In this document: piece after piece, positions 7,955 through 15,388 of the stretch
Numbering within the stretch: position 1 is the first letter of the stretch
How the letters are laid out: the number at the start of each line of letters is the position of its first letter
Assembly (NCBI RefSeq): GCF_017874235.1
Contig: NZ_JAGGLC010000004.1
Coordinates: forward strand, 186,001-250,000
Direction of reading: 5' to 3'
DNA from: Halolamina salifodinae
GTDB taxonomy: Archaea; Halobacteriota; Halobacteria; Halobacteriales; Haloferacaceae
Length of the DNA: 64,000 bases
Translations under genes and position numbers: made by a program
Notes under the pieces: generated by a model
What the model was told of the DNA's origin: nothing
The model's database searches: none
What the model saw: the letters and a program-made list of their open reading frames with translations, nothing else

Positions 7955-8503
7955 TCAATTGACACGACGTTGTATATCGAACTGTACCTCTTCGAGTGGT
8001 ATCCGCATCTTGTATCGACTAACGTCGAATCCCAGTTTCTCGTAGTAGGCGAGCGCACGGTCATTGTCGGCGTCCACTTCGAGGGTGAGTTCTACGGCAC
8101 CCTCCTCGTGTGCCTGCTGAATCGCGCGGGCAACTAACTCGTCCGCAAGACCAGTGCTACGGTACTCAGGGTCGACGTAGATGTTTCCGAGAATAAGCTG
8201 GTCTACCGTCTCGAACTTCGAAGGGGGCGTCTGGAGCGACGTGCCGAGAAAGCCAGCGAACGTGGCGTCGATATCCGCGAGAGGCCCAGTTGGGTCGTCG
8301 GCATCGTCGAGCGCGACCCAGAGTCATTTGGTCGGGTCGTCGAACCACTGAGTGCGGAACTCGACGATTTCATCGATGTCAATCTCTTCGGCCATCACAT
8401 GCGACTCGACCAACTCTTCGAGGGCACGCTGGTACGGTAACCACAATTCTTCGACGAATCGACGCATCGAGTCCTCTTCGTTCCGAACGCGACGAATTTG
8501 CAT
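7955..8503 (-). pseudogene. GNAT acetyltransferase interrupted by one TGA
   Basis: Reading from the ATG at 8503 gives 182 codons of a normal GNAT protein with a single in-frame TGA at codon 60 (8324-8326). The later part contains GNIYVDPEYRSTGLADELV, the acetyl-CoA-binding segment, and ALAYYEKLGF, the typical C-terminal motif. There is no frameshift. TGA is one base change from CGA (Arg). Either the gene died recently or the base call is wrong. Recoding is not expected in haloarchaea. It is cargo of the integrative element. Confidence 0.85.
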
Positions 8504-8744
8504 GCCACATCGGAAGCTTGTATCACGGATAACAGTTATGTCTCACACGAATTAGTGCGGTTGTTGATAGGAGTGTGCGGATGTTCGGTCAATGCCCGTT
8601 CTGATGTCTCCAGTGATGTCCTCGATTAGTCGAACAAGTCAATATGAATAGAACCAATTTACTGTGCTGAAACCAACTTCTGATTCAGCACGCCGGTCTT
8701 GACAGAAACCGGGAGATGTCACAACGGCGTATTACTTTGTTCCT

Positions 8745-8812
8745 CTATACTTACCGAAGACTGAGAGAACAACGTAGCCGTCGCCGGCTCGATGAAGTGA
8801 ATCCTCGGAGTG
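8745..8812. repeat. 68-base imperfect direct repeat inside the element, copy 2
   Basis: Second copy of the repeat at 7575-7642, same orientation, about 1.17 kb apart, with scattered substitutions. The two copies flank the acetyltransferase pseudogene. Confidence 0.75.
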
Positions 8813-9242
8813 TTCCCACTCACCGAAACCGCCGAAATTCATGAGGTACACTATCCAGGACCTGCCCGAATGGATGCTTTCAGTCCCGATATATAGACGG
8901 CGCTCAAGCCATCAGTTTGCTTGCTGTTCATCTTCTCGATGATTGATCGGGGATTCATCACGGGACGACTGGACTACGTAAGAGGCCTGATACTCCCTCA
9001 GGGGAACAATGCATTGAGTGGGAGAGGAGTCCAACTCCCTCAATGAAGAGTTTCGTCCAGCTAAAGAACGGCGGTCCGCTTCGCTCCCCGCCCAAGTTCT
9101 CTCCCCCCTCAATGAACTGGAACATTGGCGTTCCAACCCACTCAATGTATTGAATCTCAAGAAGTGGAACAGCGTGTATATCTATTCAGGTAGATGCCTT
9201 CATGTCCCGACACCCTCAATCATAATAATACAAAGTATCTTA

Positions 9243-9258
9243 TAAACCGGGGGGTTTA
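9243..9258 (-). terminator. Hairpin just after the element's unknown gene
   Basis: TAAACC (9243-9248) pairs perfectly with GGTTTA (9253-9258) around a GGGG loop, a few bases after the stop codon at 9261. The minus-strand gene upstream would end in this hairpin. Confidence 0.5.
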
Positions 9259-9260
9259 AC

Positions 9261-9989
9261 TCAACCATCGTCAACCCATGCGGGGAGTTCGGTGCGAACT
9301 TTCTCCAGGCACGAGCGAATCTCTCCCTCTGAGAAGTCGAGACTCTCGGCACACCGCTCTACGGCTTGATGCCTATCGACCAAGTCGTCCTCCACTTGCT
9401 GTACTTCGAATCGTGCTTTGGGTGAGTTGTACCGCTCAATCTTCTCCCCGGATTCTGTCCCGGGGTAGTACATCCAGCGGTTATCTGACTGTCCAGCGTT
9501 GTACACAAGCGCACCAACACAGAACGCACCGAGATACTGCTTCATCGTAGTCTTGGAGTCATCCGACTCAGTGCCGCGATACGTACGCATGTCCATCGGT
9601 TTGAACAGCCTCAATGTCAACAACCATTCATAGTCTGAAAGCCCCATCTGTGCGGTCAGGGATTCGCAGAAGTACCAGTCATCTTGATCGTGAAGTTGTG
9701 TCTGGTCAACTCGGCCCTGTCTGGTATGGGTTCCTCGATTGTAGAGTTCAAGCCGCTCGTATTTCTTGATTTGTTTCCAGCTGGCTTTACTTTGATATTC
9801 ATCCTCATGGACGCCGATATACGTCGCGTTGTTTAGGGCCGGGGCTGAACTGTTACCTGCCAGACGTTCATCAGCGAACTCATCAGAACGAGCGTAGGGC
9901 GACGCAGATGAATTATCCCCCTCAACGTCGCCCGACAATTCGCGGTTTGTAGGGATACCGCTCGTAGTTGTGAATGATTTCGTCGTCAT
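9261..9989 (-). CDS. Unknown 242-residue protein of the integrative element
   Basis: I do not recognise the family. I use the ATG at 9989; an in-frame TTG at 10034 is a weaker option. The first 50 or so residues are Thr/Ser-rich and probably disordered. The remainder is polar with many aromatic residues (DDWYFCES, DNRWMYYPG), with a helical, charged C-terminus (DRHQAVERCAE). There are no transmembrane segments or zinc motifs. It is the largest intact cargo gene next to the integrase and ends in a neat hairpin. A role in element maintenance is possible but is only a guess. Confidence 0.6.
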   Translation of the reverse strand: MTTKSFTTTSGIPTNRELSGDVEGDNSSASPYARSDEFADERLAGNSSAPALNNATYIGVHEDEYQSKASWKQIKKYERLELYNRGTHTRQGRVDQTQLHDQDDWYFCESLTAQMGLSDYEWLLTLRLFKPMDMRTYRGTESDDSKTTMKQYLGAFCVGALVYNAGQSDNRWMYYPGTESGEKIERYNSPKARFEVQQVEDDLVDRHQAVERCAESLDFSEGEIRSCLEKVRTELPAWVDDG

Positions 9990-10649
9990 TGTTAGGTTGG
10001 CCGCAGAAGTCTCTCGACGTACTCCCCTCCTCAATGCGGAGAACCCGCAAAGTGGAACTCAATAGTTGCGACTCGTCGGTTGAGAGTCCCGCGAGAATTT
10101 GCCTTCTATAAAGGTTCGCAGGGTGCAAAAAGATACCGGAATAATTGCGTGACAGCGTTGGGGTTGTGCGATTCTTGAAAGAAGTCTTGGGTAGTCAAAC
10201 CCCCGGAGTTGCCCCCGGAGATGAGTCCAAGAACGTGGTGCTACTCCATTCCGAACTCCTGTGGCGAGGGTTTGGATTCCTCTCTGGTAGACGAACCTCT
10301 GATGCTTGACCTCCCTCTATAGTGGGTTCCATAGTGGCTTTTTAAGCAAAATCACACTCCATCCGGGTTGAAGTCCCGGTTTATTCCGACCGATTCCGTC
10401 TCATCCGAGATTTTGCACCATCAACATCAGCCGACGTATTCAGTTTTTGTCTGATTTCTTACTATGTTGTGGGCTACTTTCTATCCCCGTCTCTCGATTC
10501 CCAAAACTGACAGATGAAGTCGCAAAACGGGAAGTGGATAGTGTCCGACACCTCGCAAGCTTTTTGTTAGCCAAGGCGGAAAACGTAATCACGAAGACCG
10601 AGGGAGGGGAAACCGGTGCCTTAAACCTCTACGAAGGCTTCTGCCTGAG
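9990..10649. other. Gene-poor right part of the element
   Basis: About 660 bases without a convincing gene. Composition is mixed, with several T-rich tracts. A TATA-like GCCTTAAACC at 10618-10627 precedes the reconstituted tRNA. Short open frames at 9922-10128 and 10447-10707 lack any feature of a real gene, and the latter runs into the tRNA. Confidence 0.4.
10618..10627 (+). promoter_or_regulatory. Element-supplied TATA box for the rebuilt tRNA-Leu gene
   Basis: GCCTTAAACC lies about 30 bases upstream of the mature tRNA 5' end at 10655. Because the original promoter was displaced to the left end of the element, this box is the likely promoter of the intact tRNA gene. Confidence 0.45.
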
Positions 10650-10695
10650 TGCGTGCGAGGGTAGCCAAGCTCGGAAACGGCGGCGGACTCAAGAT
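10650..10695 (+). repeat. attR: 46-base direct repeat within intact tRNA-Leu
   Basis: Identical to 5846-5891. Here the repeat continues into the remainder of the tRNA, so this end keeps the functional gene. The crossover must lie at or before the end of the anticodon loop. Confidence 0.9.
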
Positions 10696-10738
10696 CCGCT
10701 CCTGTAGAGGTCCAAGGGTTCAAATCCCTTCCCTCGCA
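10655..10738 (+). tRNA. tRNA-Leu (CAA)
   Basis: 84 bases. The acceptor stem GCGAGGG (10655-10661) pairs fully with CCCTCGC (10731-10737), with A as discriminator. The anticodon stem GCGGA/TCCGC encloses the loop CTCAAGA, which gives anticodon CAA (reads UUG). The long variable arm is typical of tRNA-Leu. The T arm is AAGGG-TTCAAAT-CCCTT. The 5' half is shared with attL. CCA is not encoded. Confidence 0.93.
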
Positions 10739-10800
10739 TCGCCGGGGCAACCACCCCGAGATGCAGGAAGACGCTCTCGGAGCGCTCTTCCCTCGCAAAA
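10709..10800 (+). repeat. 92-base perfect direct repeat, copy 1 (tRNA 3' end and trailer)
   Basis: This copy runs from the tRNA variable arm through the mature 3' end into the trailer, and recurs without mismatch at 10943-11034. The trailer holds two hairpins: GCATC ... GATGC around 10736-10764, and GAAGA-CGCTC at 10767-10776 with GAGCG and TCTTC at 10780-10790. Confidence 0.95.
10736..10790 (+). terminator. Hairpin pair in the tRNA-Leu trailer
   Basis: Two consecutive stem-loops follow the tRNA. The second has ten pairs with one bulged C and is followed by CCTCGCAAAA. There is no T-run, so this may be a processing or stabilising structure instead of a terminator. An identical copy follows the pseudo-tRNA. 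Confidence 0.4.
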
Positions 10801-10820
10801 TTCGGTACTACTCCCGAACA

Positions 10821-10972
10821 GCGGCGGCGATAGCCAAGAGCGGCGGCGGACGCGAGATCCGCTCCTGTAGCGTCCACACGAGCGAAGCGAGTGTGGGCAC
10901 GGAAGTCGGTCCGTGAGTGGAACGAACGGACCGTCTTCCGGTGGTCCAAGGGTTCAAATCCCTTCCCTCGCA
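10821..10972 (+). pseudogene. Decayed second tRNA-Leu copy with palindromic insert
   Basis: The middle (GGATCCGCTCCTGTAG-like anticodon arm) and the whole 3' half match the intact tRNA-Leu, but the 5' acceptor strand no longer pairs. The anticodon loop has become CGCGAGA, losing the invariant U33. The variable arm contains an insert of roughly 65 bases with a 14-base inverted repeat (10901-10914 against 10926-10939, one mismatch). It cannot fold as a tRNA. Confidence 0.8.
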
Positions 10973-11034
10973 TCGCCGGGGCAACCACCCCGAGATGCAG
11001 GAAGACGCTCTCGGAGCGCTCTTCCCTCGCAAAA
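10943..11034 (+). repeat. 92-base perfect direct repeat, copy 2
   Basis: Exact copy of 10709-10800 at the 3' end of the pseudo-tRNA, including both trailer hairpins. The perfect identity beside a degenerate 5' half suggests a recent duplication or gene conversion. Confidence 0.95.
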
Positions 11035-11045
11035 CCTTCTGAAGC

Positions 11046-11693
11046 CTACTCGATCTGTCCAGCCGACGGCTTCCCACAGAGCATGAACCGCGTCAGCCGC
11101 AGGATCGACAGCGTCTCGAACGGGTAGGACTCCTGTCGAACCTCCTCGGGGACGAAGCCGGCGTCGCGAGCCAACTCCTCAACCTCCTCGTAGCCCGCCA
11201 GCGAGGAGACCAGCAGCAGCGCCTGCCCGCCCGGGGCGAGCACTCTGCCGAGGTCCTCGAGGAACGGCTCGATCAGCTCCCGGCCGCTCTCGCCGCCCGA
11301 GAGCGCCTGCTCCATCCAGTCGTCCCACTCGTTCTCGGGGTCCGTCGGGAGGTACGGCGGGTTGAACAGCACCGTCTCGAAGCTCCCGTCGGCGAACGCG
11401 TCGAACAGGTTCGTCCGCACCGCCTCGATGCCGCGCTCCCGGGCCTGCTGGCAGGCGTGGGGGTTCACGTCCGCGGCGATCATCTCCGAAACGTGCGGAG
11501 CGGTCTGCTCGGCGACCCAGCCCGAGCCGGTGCCCACCTCCAACGTTCGCCCGCGGGCGAACTCCTCGGCAGCGTCGGCGAGCAGCCCGGAGTCCTCCGC
11601 CGGCTGATAGACGTTTGTCTCCTCGCCACGGCGCTCGGCCAGCCCCGCGGCCGACGATCCCTCGTCGGCGTCGCTCGGGTCGGAGTCAGTCAT
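11046..11693 (-). CDS. HemK2/MTQ2-like protein methyltransferase
   Basis: A 215-residue SAM-dependent methyltransferase. The SAM-binding motif is LEVGTGSG and the glutamine/lysine-binding motif is FNPPYLPTD, which matches the HemK2/Mtq2 family that methylates release factor aRF1 on Gln in archaea and eukaryotes. The N-terminus is an acidic tail of about 25 residues. Its ATG overlaps the stop of the upstream mscS gene (ATGA). It is the last gene of the operon that starts with rpl21e. Confidence 0.85.
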   Translation of the reverse strand: MTDSDPSDADEGSSAAGLAERRGEETNVYQPAEDSGLLADAAEEFARGRTLEVGTGSGWVAEQTAPHVSEMIAADVNPHACQQARERGIEAVRTNLFDAFADGSFETVLFNPPYLPTDPENEWDDWMEQALSGGESGRELIEPFLEDLGRVLAPGGQALLLVSSLAGYEEVEELARDAGFVPEEVRQESYPFETLSILRLTRFMLCGKPSAGQIE

Positions 11694-12949
11694 TCCTCGC
11701 CCTCCGTGTCGTCAGTGTCCGTCGTGTCCTCAGCCTCGACGGCGTCCTCGCGTTCGACGCGGTCATCGTCGATTTCCGCGTCTTCGCCATCGTCGCCGTC
11801 GGACTCCGCATCGTCGGCGCCGTCGGCGTCGTCGTCGCCGTCAGTCACCTCACTCGCCCGCACGCCCGAAACCGCGAGGCCGCCCGCTTCGGGCCGCCCG
11901 GAGAGTTCCCGCTGTGGGAACGGGATCTTGATCCCCTCCGCAGCGAACGCGTCCTTCACCGCCGAGATGACCTCCGTCCGGGCCTTCCACATCTTCCGGG
12001 CGCTGGGGTTGTCGATGTAGTAGCGGAGCTTCAACACGACGCTGGAGCCGCCGAACTCCGAGAGCACGACGTTTGGGTCCGGACGCTCCATCGGCGTCTC
12101 CGTCTCGTCCATCGCCGCCGCGGCGATTTCCATCGCGTGCTCCACATCGGTCTCGTAGTCGACGCCTACGTCGGTCTCGAGGCGCAGACGCCCCTTCCGG
12201 GATCGGTTCCGGATCTCAGTGTCCGTGACGATGTCGTTGGGGATCATCACGTACTCGTCGTCGAACGTCCGAAGCTGGGTGTTGAACACGCTGATGTCGG
12301 TGACGATCCCCTCCTCGTCGCCGACCACGACCCAGTCGCCCAGATCGAACGGGCGGGAGAACAGCACCACGAACCCCGCCAGCACCGCGCCGAGCGTCTG
12401 CCGGGCCGCGAGGCCGAACACGACCGTCGCGGCGCCGGCCCCGAGCAGCAGGTCGCCGGGTTCGACGTTCCAGATGCCCAGCACCACGAGGATCCCCAGC
12501 CCGAAGATGAACAGCTGGACGACGTGGTGGGCGACCTCCTGTTGGTGGTTGGTGATCGCCCCGCGCTCCTTCGAAAGCCGCCGGATACTGTTCTTGGAAA
12601 TTCTGGTCACCGTGTAGGCGGCCGCGAAGACGGCGACGCTTAGCACGACCGCGACCACGTCGACCCTGCTCGGGTCGATCTGGTCGAACCCGCGTTCGAT
12701 CAGCCAGCCGGCCCGCCAGACCGAGATCAGGAACAGCGAGGTCGCCGCCGCGAACAGCGCGATGAAGCCCGCCTGCAGCGACTCGGCGACGGCATCGTCG
12801 ACGTACTCTTTCAGCCGCGGCCCGACCGAGCGCACGGCAACCACGACGATTGCGAGCAGGACGAGCGCGGCAACCGTGACCAGGATCTGCGCTTCGGTGG
12901 AGACGACGGTCCGCCAGATCGCGTTGCGGATCTCCTGGTAGCCGGGCAT
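11690..12949 (-). CDS. MscS family mechanosensitive channel
   Basis: A 419-residue membrane channel that releases solutes under osmotic downshock. Hydrophobic helices lie at about residues 18-40, 58-82, 95-118, 148-170 and 175-205. The pore-lining and beta-domain signature GLAARQTLGAVLAG ... RPFDLGDWV is clear. The last 50 residues are an extreme Asp/Glu tail. I start at the ATG at 12949; the preceding GTG is part of the TGATG junction with the upstream rsmA gene. It overlaps the HemK2-like gene by four bases. Confidence 0.9.
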   Translation of the reverse strand: MPGYQEIRNAIWRTVVSTEAQILVTVAALVLLAIVVVAVRSVGPRLKEYVDDAVAESLQAGFIALFAAATSLFLISVWRAGWLIERGFDQIDPSRVDVVAVVLSVAVFAAAYTVTRISKNSIRRLSKERGAITNHQQEVAHHVVQLFIFGLGILVVLGIWNVEPGDLLLGAGAATVVFGLAARQTLGAVLAGFVVLFSRPFDLGDWVVVGDEEGIVTDISVFNTQLRTFDDEYVMIPNDIVTDTEIRNRSRKGRLRLETDVGVDYETDVEHAMEIAAAAMDETETPMERPDPNVVLSEFGGSSVVLKLRYYIDNPSARKMWKARTEVISAVKDAFAAEGIKIPFPQRELSGRPEAGGLAVSGVRASEVTDGDDDADGADDAESDGDDGEDAEIDDDRVEREDAVEAEDTTDTDDTEGEE

Positions 12950-13812
12950 CACTCACCCCCGACGCCGGGATCGACTCGGATCGCCAGTCGGGCCAGCGCT
13001 GCGAACTCCGCGGGCGTGACGTTGCCGGCCCGCTTGCTCATCAGCGACTCGTCGGCCGCCGCGACGACGGCGTCGGGGTCCTCCAGTCCGGAGATGTGGC
13101 CCGTGTTGCGCACCGCGTTGCGCATCGTCTTCCGGCGCTGGGTGAACAGCGCCTTCACGAACCGCAGGAAGAACGCCTCGTCGGAAACTTCGTACTCGGG
13201 GTCGCGAGGGGTACAGCGCACAACGGCACTCTCGACGCGTGGCTGCGGGTCGAACGCCTCCGCAGGCACGTGCTCGACCAGTTCCACGTCGGCGTAATGC
13301 CGGGCCGACACCGAGAGCCGGCCGTAGTCGTCGTCGCCGGCCTCGGCGACCATCCGCTCGGCGAACTCACGCTGGAACATCAACACGAGCGGGCGCTTCC
13401 GCGGGAGCAGGTCGAACGCGATCTCCGAGGAGGCGCCGTAGGGGAGGTTCGACACCGAGGCGGTGAACGCCGGGAGGTCGACCTCCAGCGCGTCGCCGGC
13501 GATCACGGTCAGGTCGCCGGCCTCGATCTCGTCGGCGAACTCCTTGCGCAGGAACGAGACGAGATCTGGGTCGCGTTCGACGACGCTCACATGGCCGTCC
13601 TCGGGAACCGCATCGAGCAGGCGGTCGGTGAGCGCGCCGGTTCCGCCACCGATCTCCAGCAGATGCGAGCGGTCGGCCCCCTCGGGGAGGTAGTTCGGGA
13701 TGCGGTCGAGCACCCGGTCGTCGACGAGGAAGTGTTGGTCGAACTCCGGGTTCCCCCGCTTGGCTCGGCGGATGAGGCCGTCGGGGTCCCGCGACTCGTC
13801 GGGAGCAGTCAT
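12949..13812 (-). CDS. rsmA: 16S rRNA dimethyladenosine transferase
   Basis: A 287-residue KsgA/Dim1 enzyme that dimethylates two adjacent adenines near the 3' end of 16S rRNA during small-subunit assembly. The SAM motif is LEIGGGTGALT, the catalytic motif is SNLPYGAS, and the C-terminal helical domain contains FTQRRKTMRNAVRN. Length is normal. Its TGA shares one base with the mscS ATG. It belongs to the rpl21e-rpo4-DUF655-rsmA order that is conserved in archaea. Confidence 0.95.
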   Translation of the reverse strand: MTAPDESRDPDGLIRRAKRGNPEFDQHFLVDDRVLDRIPNYLPEGADRSHLLEIGGGTGALTDRLLDAVPEDGHVSVVERDPDLVSFLRKEFADEIEAGDLTVIAGDALEVDLPAFTASVSNLPYGASSEIAFDLLPRKRPLVLMFQREFAERMVAEAGDDDYGRLSVSARHYADVELVEHVPAEAFDPQPRVESAVVRCTPRDPEYEVSDEAFFLRFVKALFTQRRKTMRNAVRNTGHISGLEDPDAVVAAADESLMSKRAGNVTPAEFAALARLAIRVDPGVGGE

Positions 13813-13899
13813 TACCCGCTCTATCGCCCCGCCGGCGTTAAAAGCCCCGTTCCGGCGTTTCGGGCCGTCGACATTAGGCCGCGTGGGCCCGCGGTCCCG

Positions 13900-14529
13900 T
13901 CAGTTCTCGGCGACGAACGCGCGGTACTTCACGTCCTCGGTGAGCTCTTCCACGATGCGGTCGACGACGGTGCCTTTCGCGTCGTGGAGGCCGTCGATGC
14001 GCTCCTCCAGGTCGTCGAAGCTCTCGAAGGGGCCCTGGCGCTTGCGGCTCTCGAGGATGTCGTCCCGGAGCGTATCGCCGATGCCGGGCAGGACGTTGAG
14101 TTGGTGGAGCCGCAGGGTCAGCGGCTGGGCCTCGTTGAAGTAGTCGAGGAACGGCTGGGGGTGGCGCTCGACGATCTCCTCGGTCACGTACTCGAGTTCC
14201 TGTTCGGCGCCCCGCGAGAGGTCCTCGTGGTCGATCTCGCGGTAGCGCTGGATCAGGTCCCGGTCGGCGTCGGGCACGACGACGACGCGGTCGCCGATGC
14301 TCACGTCGGCGCCCTCCGCCAGCGTGAGTTCGAACAGGTCGAACTCCGCCTCGCCGACGGCGTAGGCGATCTCGGGTTTCTGGTGCTGGGGCCGGTCGTC
14401 GTCGGGGCGCCCGTAAGGCAGGTGGTCGAGCACGACTGCGCGTTCGACCGACTCCTCGTCGTCGGAGGAGCGTGGCTCCTCCCCGTCGGCGTCGCTCGCG
14501 GCAGCGTCGGACTCGTGGGCGTCGCTCAT
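13900..14529 (-). CDS. DUF655 helix-hairpin-helix nucleic-acid-binding protein
   Basis: A 209-residue archaeal DUF655 protein. About 30 acidic N-terminal residues precede an OB-like region (VSIGDRVVVVPDADRDL), followed by a helix-hairpin-helix pair (LNVLPGIGDTLRDDILESR ... FESFDDLEERI), which binds nucleic acid non-specifically. The family is almost always encoded between rpo4 and rsmA, so a link to transcription or rRNA maturation is inferred. Confidence 0.9.
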   Translation of the reverse strand: MSDAHESDAAASDADGEEPRSSDDEESVERAVVLDHLPYGRPDDDRPQHQKPEIAYAVGEAEFDLFELTLAEGADVSIGDRVVVVPDADRDLIQRYREIDHEDLSRGAEQELEYVTEEIVERHPQPFLDYFNEAQPLTLRLHQLNVLPGIGDTLRDDILESRKRQGPFESFDDLEERIDGLHDAKGTVVDRIVEELTEDVKYRAFVAEN

Positions 14530-14591
14530 GGCCCGCGTACGTCACGCCCACGGATAAACTGTCGGCCGGTGTGAGAAGTCGTCGTCCGGCC

Positions 14592-14948
14592 TCAGGCGTA
14601 CTCGGCGACGACGTTGAGGATCGCGTCGAGTTCGTCGCCGGACAGCGAGTAGCGCTCCTGTGCGTACACCGTCCGGAGTTCGTCCCGGTCGCGGGGCAGT
14701 AGGTCCGCGATCTTGTGGGCGGTCGGCTCGTCGACCTTCTCGAGTTCCTCGAGGCGGCCGACCAGTTCCCGGGACTCCTTGGCGTCGAGCAGCGCGAAGC
14801 GGTTCACGTGCTCGATGGCGCGCGCGAGCTCGTAGCGGAGCTCCCGATCCTCCTCGGCGGCGCGCTTCTCCTCGACTTCCTGGAGTTCCGCTTTGACCTC
14901 GGAGGCGGTGAGGTACTCCTCATCGAGCTTCTCTTTGAAGATCGTCAT
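14592..14948 (-). CDS. rpoF: DNA-directed RNA polymerase subunit Rpo4 (RpoF)
   Basis: A 118-residue homologue of eukaryotic Rpb4. It forms the polymerase stalk with Rpo7 and contacts initiation factors and nascent RNA. The sequence shows the N-terminal strand-turn (YLTASEVKAEL) and the HRDC-like helical region (AHKIADLLPRDRDELRTVYAQE). Its ATG shares one base with the TAA of rpl21e (TAATG), indicating coupling. Confidence 0.93.
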   Translation of the reverse strand: MTIFKEKLDEEYLTASEVKAELQEVEEKRAAEEDRELRYELARAIEHVNRFALLDAKESRELVGRLEELEKVDEPTAHKIADLLPRDRDELRTVYAQERYSLSGDELDAILNVVAEYA

Positions 14949-15241
14949 TACTCCTCCTGCGCGCGGAGATGGGCGGCGCCGGCGATCAGGACCTTCTCCT
15001 TGCCGCCGTCGGTGATCTGGACCTTGAACGCGTCGCCCTGCTGGCCGACGACTTCGCCGGTGTGACCGCTGAAGCGCGCGTGGAAGCGGCCGCCCTCGAC
15101 GGACGGGTCGAGCACGAGGTGGACCTTCTGGCCCTCGTCGTACTCCGCGATGGCGCGCTGGGGCGGCGAGGTGCCGCGTTCTCGGGGGTGGTTCGACATC
15201 TTGTTCCGAGTTCCGGTGTTGGGCCCGTTGGAGCTAGGCAT
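14948..15241 (-). CDS. rpl21e: 50S ribosomal protein L21e
   Basis: A 97-residue archaeal/eukaryotic ribosomal protein. The N-terminus ([14 protein letters not shown]) and the SH3-like core ([20 protein letters not shown] ... SGHTGEV) are diagnostic. It is the first gene of the minus-strand operon that continues with rpo4. The ATG at 15241 is the only suitable start. An AT-richer patch with CGGTCGGCGTATAAACG lies about 25 bases upstream. Confidence 0.95.
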   Translation of the reverse strand: MPSSNGPNTGTRNKMSNHPRERGTSPPQRAIAEYDEGQKVHLVLDPSVEGGRFHARFSGHTGEVVGQQGDAFKVQITDGGKEKVLIAGAAHLRAQEE

Positions 15242-15259
15242 GGTCTTGTCGTCGCTTAT

Positions 15260-15275
15260 TCGCGGTCGGCGTATA
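15260..15275 (-). promoter_or_regulatory. TATA-like box for the rpl21e operon
   Basis: On the minus strand GTTTATACG lies around 15270, about 27 bases before the rpl21e ATG at 15241. This is the strongest TATA match in the stretch between rpl21e and the divergent transsulfuration gene. Confidence 0.5.
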
Positions 15276-15388
15276 AACGATGCGTTCTCGGGCCGTCGTG
15301 AGCGGCCGCCACGCGCGCGACGACCGAGACACCCCGCCAGCCGCGCCGGAAGCGCAACAATCAGGCCCCCACCGCCCCCAGCAGGGGT

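Larger units (their letters stand above)
8504..9260. other. Gene-poor, palindrome-rich stretch in the element
   Basis: I see no credible gene in these 757 bases. The stretch holds repeat copy 2 (8745-8812) and a cluster of inverted repeats. CATTGAGTGGGAG at 9012-9024 faces CTCCCTCAATG at 9035-9045, TGGAAC/GTTCCA lie at 9118-9135, and TCAATGTATTGA is at 9142-9153. An AT-rich run follows at about 9175-9245. This could be an operator, recombination or replication region. Confidence 0.4.
5846..10695. mobile_element. Integrative element in tRNA-Leu(CAA), about 4.8 kb
   Basis: The element is bounded by perfect 46-base repeats of the tRNA-Leu 5' half and carries a tyrosine integrase just inside the left end. 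Its base composition is visibly lower in GC than the flanks. The rest holds a 60-residue membrane protein, an acetyltransferase with one nonsense codon, a 242-residue unknown protein and long gene-poor stretches with repeats and palindromes. No capsid, replication or conjugation gene is recognisable, so it looks like a small satellite-like or decayed element. The right end rebuilds an intact tRNA gene with a promoter supplied by the element. Confidence 0.85.

Noticed and set aside
8324-8326. Selenocysteine or other recoding at the TGA in the acetyltransferase
   Set aside because: GNAT enzymes have no selenocysteine at this site and haloarchaea lack the known recoding machinery; a nonsense mutation is simpler.
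9018-9245. 75-codon plus-strand frame in the element
   Set aside because: It covers the palindrome cluster and AT-rich run; no domain, no start signal.
10447-10707. 86-codon plus-strand frame at the right end of the element
   Set aside because: It runs into tRNA-Leu and has no protein-like composition.
10821-10972. A functional tRNA-Ser(CGA) or intron-containing tRNA
   Set aside because: The acceptor stem does not pair, U33 is lost and the insert is in the variable arm, not at a canonical intron position.
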